64,000 nt of DNA from Clostridium tepidum (GTDB lineage: Bacteria > Bacillota > Clostridia > Clostridiales > Clostridiaceae), in contig NZ_MRAE01000009.1 of NCBI RefSeq assembly GCF_002008345.1, positions 25,421 to 89,420 of the forward strand, in the 5' to 3' direction. A program made the position numbers and the translations under genes. Below, piece after piece: positions 36,121-45,156 of the stretch. A model generated the notes under the pieces. It did no database searches. It was not told where the DNA came from and saw nothing but the letters and a program-made list of their open reading frames with translations. Every line of letters begins with the position of its first letter. The stretch's first letter is position 1.

Positions 36121-36544
36121 TTATATTTTCATTGTCTGATTTTTTGTATGCCTCTACTAAATCTTCTAAAGTTATAGAATCTACTACTCTTTCTATACTT
36201 TCATTAATTCTATCCCACAAATTCGTCTTAATAGATTTTTCCATTCTATTGTTCAAGTAATCATCATTAAATTCTACTACGGATAAATCTCCTTCTAAAG
36301 CTCTTAGTATTTCACCTGCAGTTATATGTGCTGAATCTTTTTCTAATATATAACCCCCTTGGGCTCCTTTTATTCCTTTTATTAAATTGTTCTTTCTTAA
36401 TAAAGAAAATATTTGTTCTAAATATCCTTCAGATATATTTTGTCTTTCAGAAATACTTTTTAAAGTAACTGCTTCTTCTGTAGAATTTATGGCTAAATCT
36501 ATTATTGCTTTTATGCCATATTTTCCCTTTGTTGATATTTTCAT
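36107..36544 (-). CDS. Rrf2-family regulator, CymR-like
   Basis: 145 residues. The winged helix covers about 1-80 (MKISTKGKYGIKAIIDLA, SISERQNISEGYLEQIFSLL, KGAQGGYIL). The three cysteines that bind the iron-sulfur cluster in IscR are absent; there is no Cys in the protein at all. That points to a CymR-like repressor that senses cysteine status, often with CysK as partner. It lies next to and upstream of the cysK operon, with its own sigma-A promoter. Candidate sites are at 36559-36584 and 35830-35838. Confidence 0.88.
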   Translation of the reverse strand: MKISTKGKYGIKAIIDLAINSTEEAVTLKSISERQNISEGYLEQIFSLLRKNNLIKGIKGAQGGYILEKDSAHITAGEILRALEGDLSVVEFNDDYLNNRMEKSIKTNLWDRINESIERVVDSITLEDLVEAYKKSDNENIMYYI

Positions 36545-36558
36545 AAAATCTCCTCTTT

Positions 36559-36613
36559 CATAGTATTCCTATCTATTTACTATGATTATATTCTTTTAAT
36601 TATTTTATGTCAA
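36559..36613 (-). promoter_or_regulatory. Rrf2 gene promoter and palindrome
   Basis: Consensus TTGACA (36608-36613) and TATAAT (36585-36590), 17-base spacer. Just downstream lies CATAGTA (36559-36565) / TACTATG (36578-36584), an inverted repeat containing GAATACTAT, probably an autoregulatory operator. Confidence 0.75.
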
Positions 36614-36717
36614 TATTTTTTTAAAAATTTCATTTTACTATTGAAATTGATTTTCATTTTCTGTATAATTAGTATTATAAGAAACAAGCACATATAATTA
36701 ATTGAAACCACACAAAA

Positions 36718-36820
36718 ATCTCTTTGATTTATAGTAAATATTTTTCTAGATTTAAACCTCCTACTAATATTAAGTCTAGAAACCCTCCTTACTCACTTAT
36801 TTACTCTAAATTAAAGAGAT
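36718..36820. repeat. 103-bp palindromic element upstream of the Rrf2 gene
   Basis: Arms 36718-36739 and 36799-36820 (ATCTCTTTGATTTATAGTAA and ATTTACTCTAAATTAAAGAG) are inverted repeats of 22 bases with two mismatches. Inner short repeats (TCTAGATTTAAACC and TTAAGTCTAGAAACC) are both present. No gene-like content. It may be a small mobile relic or a large transcript hairpin. The rest of 36614-37015 is AT-rich with nothing else recognised. Confidence 0.55.
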
Positions 36821-37015
36821 ATTTTTTTATATTAAAAATTTCTTGTTCTTTTACAATATTGACAAACTTTTCTATAACTCTAATAACTTTTTATAAAATT
36901 TATTATCAGTTTTTAACAATCATATTTTTATATTCATTAGTTTACATATTTTATTTATCTTCATTAAAACACATCTAAAGTAACATTAATTTATTTTTTA
37001 AATAATATTTAAATA

Positions 37016-37054
37016 AAAAATACTATGACATTATTAGTTTATCATAGTATTTTT
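37016..37054 (-). terminator. Terminator of the ZIP transporter gene
   Basis: Perfect 13-bp inverted repeat AAAAATACTATGA / TCATAGTATTTTT with a 13-base loop and flanking A and T runs, 18 bases past the gene end. Confidence 0.8.
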
Positions 37055-37071
37055 CTATTAATTAATTATAT

Positions 37072-37881
37072 TTAACCTAAAGCTACATCTAATATCATCA
37101 TTACAGTAAATCCAATTAATACTCCTATAGATGATATATCTGTATCATTTCCTGCCTGCGATTCGGGAATTAATTCTTCTACTACAACAAATATCATTGC
37201 CCCAGCTGCGAAAGATAATGCATAAGGTAATAAATTTCTTATAAATAATACAGCTGCTGCTCCTATAACACCTGCTATAGGTTCAACTATACCAGATGCT
37301 TGCCCATACCAAAAGCTTTTTAATCTGCTATTTCCTTCTCTTCTTAATGGGATAGATACCGCTGCTCCTTCAGGGAAATTCTGAATTCCTATACCTAATG
37401 CCAATGCTATAGCCCCTGCTAAAGATGCGGATTCTATATTTGCCGCGACAGCCCCAAAGGCTACTCCTACTGCTAAACCTTCTGGTATATTATGAAGAGT
37501 TATAGCTAAAACTAATAATATGCTTTTCTGCCAACTAGTTTTTATCCCCTCTGCATCCTCTTTTTCTTTATTTAGATGAAGATGTGGAAGAATTTTATCT
37601 ACTACTCTTAAAAATACTCCTCCTAATAAAAATCCTACTGCTGCTGGTATCCACGCAATCTTCCCTTGAGATTCTGCCATTTCTATAGATGGAGCTAAAA
37701 GTGACCAATAGCTAGCAGCAATCATTACTCCTGCGGCAAAACCCAACATGGAATTTAATACTTTTTTATTTATATTTTTAAATAAAAATACTAATGCTGC
37801 ACCTAATGCTGTCACTGCCCAAGTAAACAAAGTAGCCAATAAAGCTTGCACAATAGGATTTAATTCTTTAAACCATCCCAT
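37072..37881 (-). CDS. ZIP-family divalent metal transporter (GufA type)
   Basis: 269 residues with about eight membrane helices. The metal-translocating motifs are [14 protein letters not shown] (about 131-144) and [11 protein letters not shown] (about 168-178), and E-E in VVEELIPES. This is the bacterial ZIP/ZupT-GufA group, importing zinc, iron or manganese. It is monocistronic with its own terminator. The promoter region has an AT-rich palindrome (AATTATTAATTAATAATTT-like), possibly a metal-regulator box, not proven. Confidence 0.9.
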   Translation of the reverse strand: MGWFKELNPIVQALLATLFTWAVTALGAALVFLFKNINKKVLNSMLGFAAGVMIAASYWSLLAPSIEMAESQGKIAWIPAAVGFLLGGVFLRVVDKILPHLHLNKEKEDAEGIKTSWQKSILLVLAITLHNIPEGLAVGVAFGAVAANIESASLAGAIALALGIGIQNFPEGAAVSIPLRREGNSRLKSFWYGQASGIVEPIAGVIGAAAVLFIRNLLPYALSFAAGAMIFVVVEELIPESQAGNDTDISSIGVLIGFTVMMILDVALG

Positions 37882-38177
37882 ATTATCACCTTCTTTTTAA
37901 ATCAAAATAAAAAAAATAATGATTATTAATTAATAATTTCTTATTTTGATTTTATCATTTAATATTGACATAATCAATATTTATTTTTTAGGCTCTCCTT
38001 AAATTATTTTTTTGCATTTAAACTAAGCAAAATTTCACTTATGTAATAAAAAACATATTAATGGTAAAATACATTTTCTAAATTTTTTAACTGTTTTACT
38101 CCTATTAAATAAAAATAACATTAGAAAAAGCTACATTAATTTACTTATATAATAAAATTTTTTGTATATTAAATAAA
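37882..38177. other. AT-rich intergenic region
   Basis: About 300 bases upstream of the ZIP gene. It includes its promoter with the AT palindrome near 37920-37945. No other gene, RNA motif or repeat recognised apart from the element that follows at 38178. Confidence 0.4.
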
Positions 38178-38274
38178 GGGTTATCACACTAAGAATAAAC
38201 CCTACAGTATATTGTGTTAATTTTAAATTTGCAAAACAACATATTGTATATAAGTTCTTTAATGCGACAACCCC
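38178..38274. repeat. MITE-like inverted-repeat element, copy 2
   Basis: Resembles 29670-29763 along its length: ACACTAAGAATAAACCCTAC against ACACTAAGGATAAATCCTAC, then the shared centre TTTGCAAAACAAYATATTGT and the end TTCTTTAATGCGACAACC. Terminal inverted repeats are less perfect than in copy 1. It lies directly beyond a small gene. Confidence 0.75.
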
Positions 38275-38286
38275 AATTTTATTTAT

Positions 38287-38430
38287 TTAACTTTTATTTC
38301 TAGTTCCTTGCCTGGCTGCTATCTTACTAGCATTTCCTGTATCCATATATCCTGTAGTGGAATTTCTACTATTTTTACTGCTATCTATAGCTCTTTGATT
38401 TTTAGATTTTATATCAAAATCCTTTCCCAC
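38287..38430 (-). CDS. 47-residue protein of unknown function
   Basis: Starts at a GTG with AAGGA nine bases upstream. Sequence has a basic Lys/Ser/Asn-rich first half (GKDFDIKSKNQRAIDSSKNS) and ends TGNASKIAARQGTRNKS. No membrane segment. It resembles small clostridial proteins conserved across species, but I cannot name the family. It has typical codon use and is too short for many gene callers. Confidence 0.55.
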   Translation of the reverse strand: MGKDFDIKSKNQRAIDSSKNSRNSTTGYMDTGNASKIAARQGTRNKS

Positions 38431-38746
38431 AAAATCACATCCTTATATATTATTAAAGTTCACTATATATTATTCTCAAAATAACTTTATATTATTTTAA
38501 AATAATTTTATTGTATTTTCTCAATTATATTTAGAACTTTTAAATATTTTTTATATTTTAAGTATTGTAATTATAAAATATATAAAGAATTAAAGGATAT
38601 AATAAATTTATTTTTTTAAACGGCACTACTTATAATTTTTATGACTGTTTTATTTATTATAAAATTTTCTATCAATAAAAATTATGAAATATTATATCAA
38701 TAAAAATTATTCTATAACAAAAATATAATATTAACCAATTTTTATA
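38431..38746. other. AT-rich gap with a short direct repeat
   Basis: About 315 bases. TATCAATAAAAATTAT occurs twice in tandem near 38670-38710. No gene or RNA motif recognised. Confidence 0.4.
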
Positions 38747-39541
38747 TTAAATAAATCCCATATACTTACTTATAGTTTTATAAACTGAGTTTTCATCATT
38801 ATTACCTGCTATAAAATTAGCCTGCTTTTTTACATCCTCTGGAGCATTTTCCATAGCATAGCTATAGTAAGCTTGTTTAAACATAGTTATATCATTATAA
38901 TAATCCCCAAAAACCATAGTATTATCTTTTTCTATATTAAACTTTTTCTGAAGTATTTTTATAGCATGTCCTTTACTCACTTCTTTGTTCATAATATCTA
39001 TCCATTTATCTCCTGAAGCTACAAATTGAAGATCTTTATTTAAATTTTCTTTTAAATAATCAAGTATAGGTGCTTTAATACCATCTTTAATATAATAACT
39101 TATCTTTTGAACAGGTTTATCTATTTCATCAAAAGATTTATATTCTATATAAGGTACATTATAAAAATTAAACTCTTTTTTAATATGTTCAGATGGATTT
39201 ACAACAAAAGCTTCATTTTCTCCTGCTAGAATTAATTCCTCTCCAAAATTTCTTTTTAATTTTTCTACTGATTTTATATATTTTTTGTTTATATAATTTG
39301 CATAAAGAGTTTGCCCATTTTTACTATATTTTATAAGTGCTCCATTATGAGCTATAAATATCATTTTTTCTTTTACACTATTAAAGTTTTCATCTAATTG
39401 GGAATAAAACCTTCCACTAGCTGCTGCAAATCTAACCCCATTTTTATGTAAATCATTTATTAAATTAAATACCTTGTTGTATATTTTACCTTCACTATTT
39501 ACTAGTGTTCCATCTAAATCTGTAGCTATAAATTTTATCAT
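38747..39541 (-). CDS. HAD-superfamily Cof-type phosphatase
   Basis: 264 residues. Motif I is DLDGTLVN (Asp8 and Asp10). Motif II and III occur later (Lys in the KGHAIKILQKKF region, and FGDYYNDITMF, about residues 213-223). The insert between motifs is the Cof cap (type IIB). Relatives dephosphorylate sugar phosphates or flavin mononucleotide; substrate unknown. Monocistronic; a strong ribosome site (AGGAGG) precedes it. Confidence 0.9.
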   Translation of the reverse strand: MIKFIATDLDGTLVNSEGKIYNKVFNLINDLHKNGVRFAAASGRFYSQLDENFNSVKEKMIFIAHNGALIKYSKNGQTLYANYINKKYIKSVEKLKRNFGEELILAGENEAFVVNPSEHIKKEFNFYNVPYIEYKSFDEIDKPVQKISYYIKDGIKAPILDYLKENLNKDLQFVASGDKWIDIMNKEVSKGHAIKILQKKFNIEKDNTMVFGDYYNDITMFKQAYYSYAMENAPEDVKKQANFIAGNNDENSVYKTISKYMGFI

Positions 39542-39980
39542 TTTTACCTCCTATGCTTTTGTAACTTTATATTTCAAATTTATATGACTATTAGTTTTAT
39601 AATGTATTTTTTCTACTTTCATATTATATCATAACTAAAATATTTATCTAATTAAAGCGCATATTACCTTATTAAATAATTATATATAATATTTTTTGTA
39701 AAATAATTAATTTTTATATAATAATTTACATCAATTAAAATAACTGTCTGTAAATATAAGATAAATTCAAAATGAACAAAAAATTAAAATTAATATAACA
39801 ACCCAAACCTCATTAATTATATCTGCACTATTATCTTTAATAGGATCAATTTTAAATCCCATAAATATTTTTATGGACTAACTATGCTAATAATTCTTAT
39901 ATGTGTTCTTTATAGACTATTTAAATCATTTAAATGATTTAAAAAATATATAAACAATAAAAAATATTATAATATAAATA
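39542..39980. other. Gap with a possible decayed membrane gene
   Basis: On the plus strand 39807-39936 a hydrophobic frame (TSLIISALLSLIGSILNPIN) stops and a second frame continues (MLIILICVLYRLFKSFK). It looks like the remains of a small membrane protein with a frameshift. Confidence is low; the remainder of the gap is AT-rich with nothing recognised. Confidence 0.3.
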
Positions 39981-40019
39981 ATCCTGTATCTTAAATGAAC
40001 TAATATTAAGGTACAGGAT
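39981..40019 (-). terminator. Terminator of the fchA-folD operon
   Basis: About 14-bp inverted repeat (ATCCTGTATCTTAA / TTAAGGTACAGGAT, one U-G pair) about 60 bases past the folD stop, with T-rich sequence on both sides. Confidence 0.7.
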
Positions 40020-40080
40020 TTATTTTTATAATAGTTTTATAAATTACATAAATATATTCATATTCTGAATTTATTTATAA

Positions 40081-40929
40081 TTAGTTATCTCTTTCTGCTG
40101 CCTCTACTATATGTTTTAATAATAATGTAGTTGTAACACTTCCTACCCCTTTTGGAACTGGGGTTATAGCTGCTACTTTTTCTTTTACATTTTCAAAATC
40201 TACATCTCCACATAGTTTTCCATTTTCATCTACATTAATACTTACATCTATAACTATAGAATCTTCATTAAAATATTCCTCTTTTATTAATTTAGCTTTT
40301 CCTATGGCTGTTACTACTATATCTGCTTTTTTAGTTATAGATGGTAAATCCATAGTTTTTGAATGACATATAGTAACAGTGGCATCATTAGATAAAGCCA
40401 TCATAGATAATGGTTTTCCTACTACCATACTTCTGTTAATAATAGCTATATTTTTTCCCTTTAAATCTATATCATAATATTTTAATATCTCCATTACAGC
40501 TTCAGGAGTACAAGGCATAAATCCATCTAAATGTCCTTCAAATATTTTTTCTAAATTTAAAGGATGCATACAATCTACATCTTTATTTAAAGATATAGAA
40601 GAATTTATTAAACTTTCATTTAAATGTTTAGGATATGGTCTAAATACTAATATACCATGGATATTATCTTCAGCATTTAATCTTTCCATTAATTTTAGAA
40701 AGTTATTTTCTAGTATATCTTCCTTTAGTTCATAAACCTGAGTTTCTATATTTAGTTTTTCACAGTTTTTTATTATGCTCTTCTCATAAGATATGTCGTC
40801 CTGCTTATTTCCCATTCGTACAATAGCCAATTTAGGAACTATATATTTTTCTTTCAATTTTTCTATTCTTAACTTTAAATCTTCTTTTATTTTTAAAGCT
40901 ACTTCATTTCCATACAATATTTTAGTCAT
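40081..40929 (-). CDS. folD: FolD-family methylene-THF dehydrogenase lacking the cyclohydrolase lysine
   Basis: 282 residues. The FolD fold is clear: [55 protein letters not shown] and TPVPKGVG. By alignment to E. coli FolD from memory, the catalytic Lys54 position is Ile52 and Gln98 is Phe96, while Asp121 is kept (Asp119). The lysine is needed for cyclohydrolase activity. The enzyme may thus be a dehydrogenase only. The preceding gene, fchA, encodes a methenyl-THF cyclohydrolase-type protein and shares one base with folD, which supplies the missing step. Confidence 0.9.
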   Translation of the reverse strand: MTKILYGNEVALKIKEDLKLRIEKLKEKYIVPKLAIVRMGNKQDDISYEKSIIKNCEKLNIETQVYELKEDILENNFLKLMERLNAEDNIHGILVFRPYPKHLNESLINSSISLNKDVDCMHPLNLEKIFEGHLDGFMPCTPEAVMEILKYYDIDLKGKNIAIINRSMVVGKPLSMMALSNDATVTICHSKTMDLPSITKKADIVVTAIGKAKLIKEEYFNEDSIVIDVSINVDENGKLCGDVDFENVKEKVAAITPVPKGVGSVTTTLLLKHIVEAAERDN

Positions 40930-41561
40930 TATTCATTTCCCCTTATTAAATTTTCTACATAACTATAAACTTTATCCGCTTTAGTTGAATATTTAGAAAC
41001 TAATATGTTAATTTCTTCTTCTAAAGAATTCTTGATGTCATTATTCTTCATCATACCAGTATTTATATATACATTCAACTTAGAAGCTTCTAGTGCTGTT
41101 TTACAAAATAAAACCCCCACCCCTACATCACTTATAGCGATTCTAGTTCCTTTTTTAGCTAGCTCATAATGTAAATCTATAGTCTTTGCTGCACATTTAG
41201 CTATTTCTAATGGTACTAAACTAGCCTTATATAAAGCTTCTTCCATAATTTTGTCTTTATATGCTTTCTCTTCTTCTGTATTTTTAGGTAATCCGTAAGC
41301 TTTAGATAATGGATAAAATACTTCAGCATCTTTATTTACTAACGATTCTAATTTTTCTATTAGCATTTCTCCCTCTTTTAATATTTTATTCACATCATCT
41401 TCCACATCTTTATATTTTTTCTTTCCTATAGTAAGATTTGCTACCATATTACCTAAAGCCATGCCTAAAGCTCCTACATATGCACAAGCACCACCTCCAC
41501 CTGGCACAGGCTCTTTGGATGATAAAATATCAATAAATTCTCTACAGCTTTTATCTAGCAT
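40929..41561 (-). CDS. fchA: FchA-type methenyl-THF cyclohydrolase
   Basis: 210 residues of the formiminotransferase-cyclodeaminase/cyclohydrolase family. The motif [19 protein letters not shown] (about 14-32) is typical, and helices rich in Ala follow. It hydrolyses methenyl-THF to 10-formyl-THF, or performs cyclodeamination in relatives. Its stop overlaps the folD ATG, so it is strictly coupled with folD, in agreement with a folate one-carbon pathway. Confidence 0.9.
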   Translation of the reverse strand: MLDKSCREFIDILSSKEPVPGGGGACAYVGALGMALGNMVANLTIGKKKYKDVEDDVNKILKEGEMLIEKLESLVNKDAEVFYPLSKAYGLPKNTEEEKAYKDKIMEEALYKASLVPLEIAKCAAKTIDLHYELAKKGTRIAISDVGVGVLFCKTALEASKLNVYINTGMMKNNDIKNSLEEEINILVSKYSTKADKVYSYVENLIRGNE

Positions 41562-41909
41562 AAAATTCCTCCTACCTTATCAATTATTACTACTTTACTA
41601 AAAATATATTAAATCAATTACATATTTGATAATTGTATCTGTGTTATATTATATATTACTTTTTACAATTGTAACTATAAAATCTTAAAGTTATAATTAT
41701 AAGACTTTATTAAATACTATAAAGCTTTACTTCATAATATAAAACCATATATATCTTTATCTTAAATTCGTCTTACACTACCATAACTATCTTCCTATTT
41801 GTATAAAATCATATAGCTTTATCTTACATTAATAACCTATAACCAAATAAGCATTTTATGAATGTATTATTTATTTTTGTATGTTATTTATAGCTTCTAT
41901 ATTTAAAAA
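41562..41909. other. AT-rich gap with an imperfect direct repeat
   Basis: About 350 bases. Around 41720-41840 the pieces ATAAAACCATATATATCTTT and ATAAAATCATATAGCTTTAT, each followed by ATCTTA, form an imperfect duplication about 85 bases apart. Nothing else recognised. Confidence 0.4.
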
Positions 41910-42821
41910 CTATTTATTTTCTAAAGCAATTATTAAATTAGTTAAAGTTTCATTTACAGGGGTTTTTATGTTTAATTTTATTCCTTCTCTTACAATAGCT
42001 CCGTTTATTACTTCTATTTCTGTTTTTTTATTATTTGAAATATCTTGTAACATAGAAGATTTATTTTCTGCTGTTTTTAAAGCTACCTTTTCTACTTTGT
42101 CTATCATTTCTTCTTCATCAAAATTAAATCCTTTAGCATTAGCTACCTTCACTGCCTCTATAACTGCATTTTTCATAATACTTTTTGCAGTATTTTGTTT
42201 TAAAAGTTCTCCATTCTTTATTTTTAAAATAGCTGTTATAGCATTAATACCAACATTTATAATAAGTTTATTCCAAATAAGCTGGCTAGGGTCTTTACAT
42301 ATGTGTACATTAAATCCGCTATAATTTAAAATATTTTCTAAATTTTCTAAGATGCTATCTTCTTTTCCCGAAAACATTCCTATATAGGTATCCCCAGAGC
42401 CTGCATGCTTTATATAGCCTGCTTTTATAGTGGTACATCCTTCTCCAGTAGTTCCTACTATTATTCTATCTTTATTTATATACTTTTCTATTTTTTCTCC
42501 ATTTCCATATCCATTTTGCAGACTTAAAACATATGTATTTTTTCCTATTATATTTTTATTTTCTAAAATTGCTTCCTCTGTTTTTGTGGATTTTACAAAT
42601 ATTATTGCTAAATCTACTATACCTATATCCCTAGAATTTGTAACAGCCTTTGGATAGAACTTTAATTTTTTTTCTCTTTCTTCTATTATTAATCCTTCTG
42701 TATTTATAACATTTATGTGTTCTTCCCATCTATTAATTAAATAAACTTCTTCACCGCTGTTATGCAAATAAGCTCCATATAAGGACCCCATAGCCCCAGC
42801 ACCTATTATAGCAATTTTCAT
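41910..42821 (-). CDS. panE: 2-dehydropantoate 2-reductase family protein
   Basis: 303 residues. The Rossmann motif is IIGAGAMGSLYGAYL (residues 4-18). The catalytic lysine is in LIWNKLIINVGINAI (about 185-200) and the C-terminal all-helix domain follows. It reduces ketopantoate to pantoate with NADPH in coenzyme A synthesis, although paralogues in this family can act on other 2-keto acids. No other pan genes nearby. Monocistronic. Confidence 0.85.
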   Translation of the reverse strand: MKIAIIGAGAMGSLYGAYLHNSGEEVYLINRWEEHINVINTEGLIIEEREKKLKFYPKAVTNSRDIGIVDLAIIFVKSTKTEEAILENKNIIGKNTYVLSLQNGYGNGEKIEKYINKDRIIVGTTGEGCTTIKAGYIKHAGSGDTYIGMFSGKEDSILENLENILNYSGFNVHICKDPSQLIWNKLIINVGINAITAILKIKNGELLKQNTAKSIMKNAVIEAVKVANAKGFNFDEEEMIDKVEKVALKTAENKSSMLQDISNNKKTEIEVINGAIVREGIKLNIKTPVNETLTNLIIALENK

Positions 42822-43010
42822 ATTCTCTCCCCCGAATTTATTGATTTTTTTGATCTTTGTATATAATATTCACATTTTAATTTATGAAATTTATAGTATT
42901 GTTAATTTTAAACTTCATTATAATATTTAAAATGCCAAAAACAATTTATAACAGTTCTAAGTTTATATCTTTTTTATAGATTATATCATTATATTCTAAT
43001 AAAAACATAA
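42822..43010. other. AT-rich gap between panE and psuG terminator
   Basis: About 190 bases of AT-rich sequence with the panE promoter. No repeat or small gene recognised. Confidence 0.35.
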
Positions 43011-43046
43011 AAAAATTAGGTCTTTATTATAATTGACCTAATTTTT
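43011..43046 (-). terminator. Terminator after psuG
   Basis: Perfect 12-bp inverted repeat AAAAATTAGGTC / GACCTAATTTTT with a 12-base loop and flanking A and T runs, about 95 bases after the psuG stop. Confidence 0.75.
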
Positions 43047-43138
43047 TTCTAATATTTAATTTGTTTTTAATATTCTCCTTTAAAACTGTATTTATAATAA
43101 TTTTTTATCATTTCCTATTAAATTTAATTTATAATTTT

Positions 43139-44065
43139 TTAATTACTATTAAGTTTGCTAAGTTCTATAGCTAAATCTGAAGCTACAGCTACATTATTAT
43201 AAACTAATTGTATATTAGCTTCTAAACTTTGTCCTTTAGTTATATCTTTTACTTTAGATAATAAGAACGGTGTACTTTCTTTTCCTTTTATACCTTTTTC
43301 TTCTGCTTCTTTAACTGCGTCATCTATAGCTTTTGTTATAGTATCATAATCCATTTGATATTTTTCTGGTATTGGATTAGCTACTACCATTCCACCTTTT
43401 AATCCTAAATCCCATTTAGCCTTTAAAGCTTCTGCCAATTCTTTTGCTGTATCTACTTTATAATCTACTTTAAATCCACTCTTTCTTGTATAAAATGCTG
43501 GTAATTCTTCTGTACCAAAACCTACTACTGGTACACCTTGAGTTTCTAAATACTCTAATGTTAAACCTATATCTAATATAGATTTTGCTCCAGCACAAAC
43601 TACTGCTACATTAGTATTAGCTAATTCTTGAAGATCTGCTGATATATCAAAACTTTCCTGTGCTCCCCTGTGAACTCCACCTATTCCACCTGTTCCAAAA
43701 ACTTTTATTCCTGCTAAACTAGCTATAATCATAGTAGATGCCACTGTTGTTGCACCATCTAATTTTTTAGCTAATATAAATGGTATATCTCTTCTACTAG
43801 TTTTAATTACATCTCTTCCTTTTTTACCTAAATATTCTATTTCATCCTTTGTTAAACCAACTTTTAGTTTACCATTTAATATCGCTATTGTAGCAGGTAC
43901 TACACCTTTATCCCTTACTATCTTTTCTACATTTAATGCAGTTTCTACATTTTTAGGATAAGGCATTCCATGTGATATTATAGTTGACTCTAAAGCTATT
44001 ACCGGTTTATTTTCTTTTAAAGCTTCTAAGACTTCACTGCTTATTTCTAAATATTTCTCTAACAT
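43139..44065 (-). CDS. psuG: Pseudouridine-5'-phosphate glycosidase
   Basis: 308 residues of the PsuG family, with ALESTIISHGMPYPKNVE, TVASTMIIASLAGIKVFGTG and GGIGGVHRG. It splits pseudouridine 5'-phosphate to uracil and ribose 5-phosphate. Its partner kinase lies directly upstream and the reading frames overlap by 7 bases (44059-44065), so they are coupled. The pair recycles pseudouridine from RNA breakdown. Confidence 0.94.
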   Translation of the reverse strand: MLEKYLEISSEVLEALKENKPVIALESTIISHGMPYPKNVETALNVEKIVRDKGVVPATIAILNGKLKVGLTKDEIEYLGKKGRDVIKTSRRDIPFILAKKLDGATTVASTMIIASLAGIKVFGTGGIGGVHRGAQESFDISADLQELANTNVAVVCAGAKSILDIGLTLEYLETQGVPVVGFGTEELPAFYTRKSGFKVDYKVDTAKELAEALKAKWDLGLKGGMVVANPIPEKYQMDYDTITKAIDDAVKEAEEKGIKGKESTPFLLSKVKDITKGQSLEANIQLVYNNVAVASDLAIELSKLNSN

Positions 44066-45156
44066 ATTCCTATCTCCTTCATCTTATTATTTATACTCCA
44101 AACTGACATATTTGGATTTATAGTGTTTTCATGGGATAAAGCTAGTATGGAAGCCGTCTGTGAGAACTTAATAGTTTCTTTTAAAGAAAAATCTTTTAAA
44201 TAACAATATGCCATAGCTGCCATAAAAGCATCTCCTGCCCCTGTTGCATTTATAACTTTAACTTTAGGATTAGATATTTTACCTTTGCTTTTTCCATCAT
44301 TATAATAAACCCCTTCTTCACCTAAAGTTATAAAGACTCTTTTTACTCCCTTTTCTAAGAAAAATTCAGCTACTTTTTCTAAATCTTCTCCCTTATTTAT
44401 AGGAATTCCAGATAACATTTCTGCTTCAATTTTGTTTGGCTTAATAGTATGAAATTTTCCTATAACGTTTTTTATTTTTTTAGCTTTTGTAGTAGATACC
44501 GTATCTAAAAAGAATTTTGTATTTTTATAATTATTAACTATATATTCTATTATCTCTTGTGGTATATTAGTATCCACTATACAAACACTTGAATTCTCTA
44601 TAACATTTTTTTTACTTTTAATAAAATCTAAAGGTATTTTATCAAATATGTCCATGTGAGCTATAGCAACTATCATATCTCCTCTTTCATCTAAAATTGA
44701 AAGATAAGTAGAAGTTGAATCTTCTTTCATCACTATAGAATGTTCCATATCCATACCTATAATTTTTGCTTCTTCTAATATTTTATTTCCATATATGTCC
44801 TCTCCTAAAGCAGTTATAAGCTTTGTGTTTATACCTAATTTGGTTAAATTTTCTCCTATGTTTCTACCTACTCCTCCTAATGATATCTTACTCTTTCCTG
44901 GATTAGAATCCTTATATATTAATTTATCATTGGGGAAACCCTGTATGTCCATATTAGCTCCACCGATTATAGAAACATATTCCTCATCCTTTGAAACTAT
45001 ATAACCTTTACCTAAAAGATATCCTTTTTTCAAAAGATTAGTTATATGCACTGCTACAGAAGATCTAGTTATGCCTAATTTTTCTGCTAATTCTTTTTGG
45101 GATATCATTGGATCTTTTTTTATTAATTCCAAAATTTCTTTTTCTCTATTAGTCAT
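44059..45156 (-). CDS. psuK: Pseudouridine kinase with N-terminal helix-turn-helix
   Basis: 365 residues. Residues 1-55 form a winged helix (LIKKDPMISQKELAEKLGIT, SSVAVHITNLLKKGYL), then a PfkB-type kinase follows, with SLGGVGRNIGENLTKLG and INATGAGDAFMAAMAY. It phosphorylates pseudouridine for PsuG. The added DNA-binding domain suggests that this enzyme also regulates its own operon, perhaps by sensing substrate; this architecture is known in the PfkB family, but I cannot show regulation here. Confidence 0.88.
   Translation of the reverse strand: MTNREKEILELIKKDPMISQKELAEKLGITRSSVAVHITNLLKKGYLLGKGYIVSKDEEYVSIIGGANMDIQGFPNDKLIYKDSNPGKSKISLGGVGRNIGENLTKLGINTKLITALGEDIYGNKILEEAKIIGMDMEHSIVMKEDSTSTYLSILDERGDMIVAIAHMDIFDKIPLDFIKSKKNVIENSSVCIVDTNIPQEIIEYIVNNYKNTKFFLDTVSTTKAKKIKNVIGKFHTIKPNKIEAEMLSGIPINKGEDLEKVAEFFLEKGVKRVFITLGEEGVYYNDGKSKGKISNPKVKVINATGAGDAFMAAMAYCYLKDFSLKETIKFSQTASILALSHENTINPNMSVWSINNKMKEIGIC

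Noticed and set aside
36724..36978. 84-codon plus-strand frame
   Set aside because: TTG start without ribosome site; half of it lies in the palindrome 36718-36820. AT-rich chance frame.
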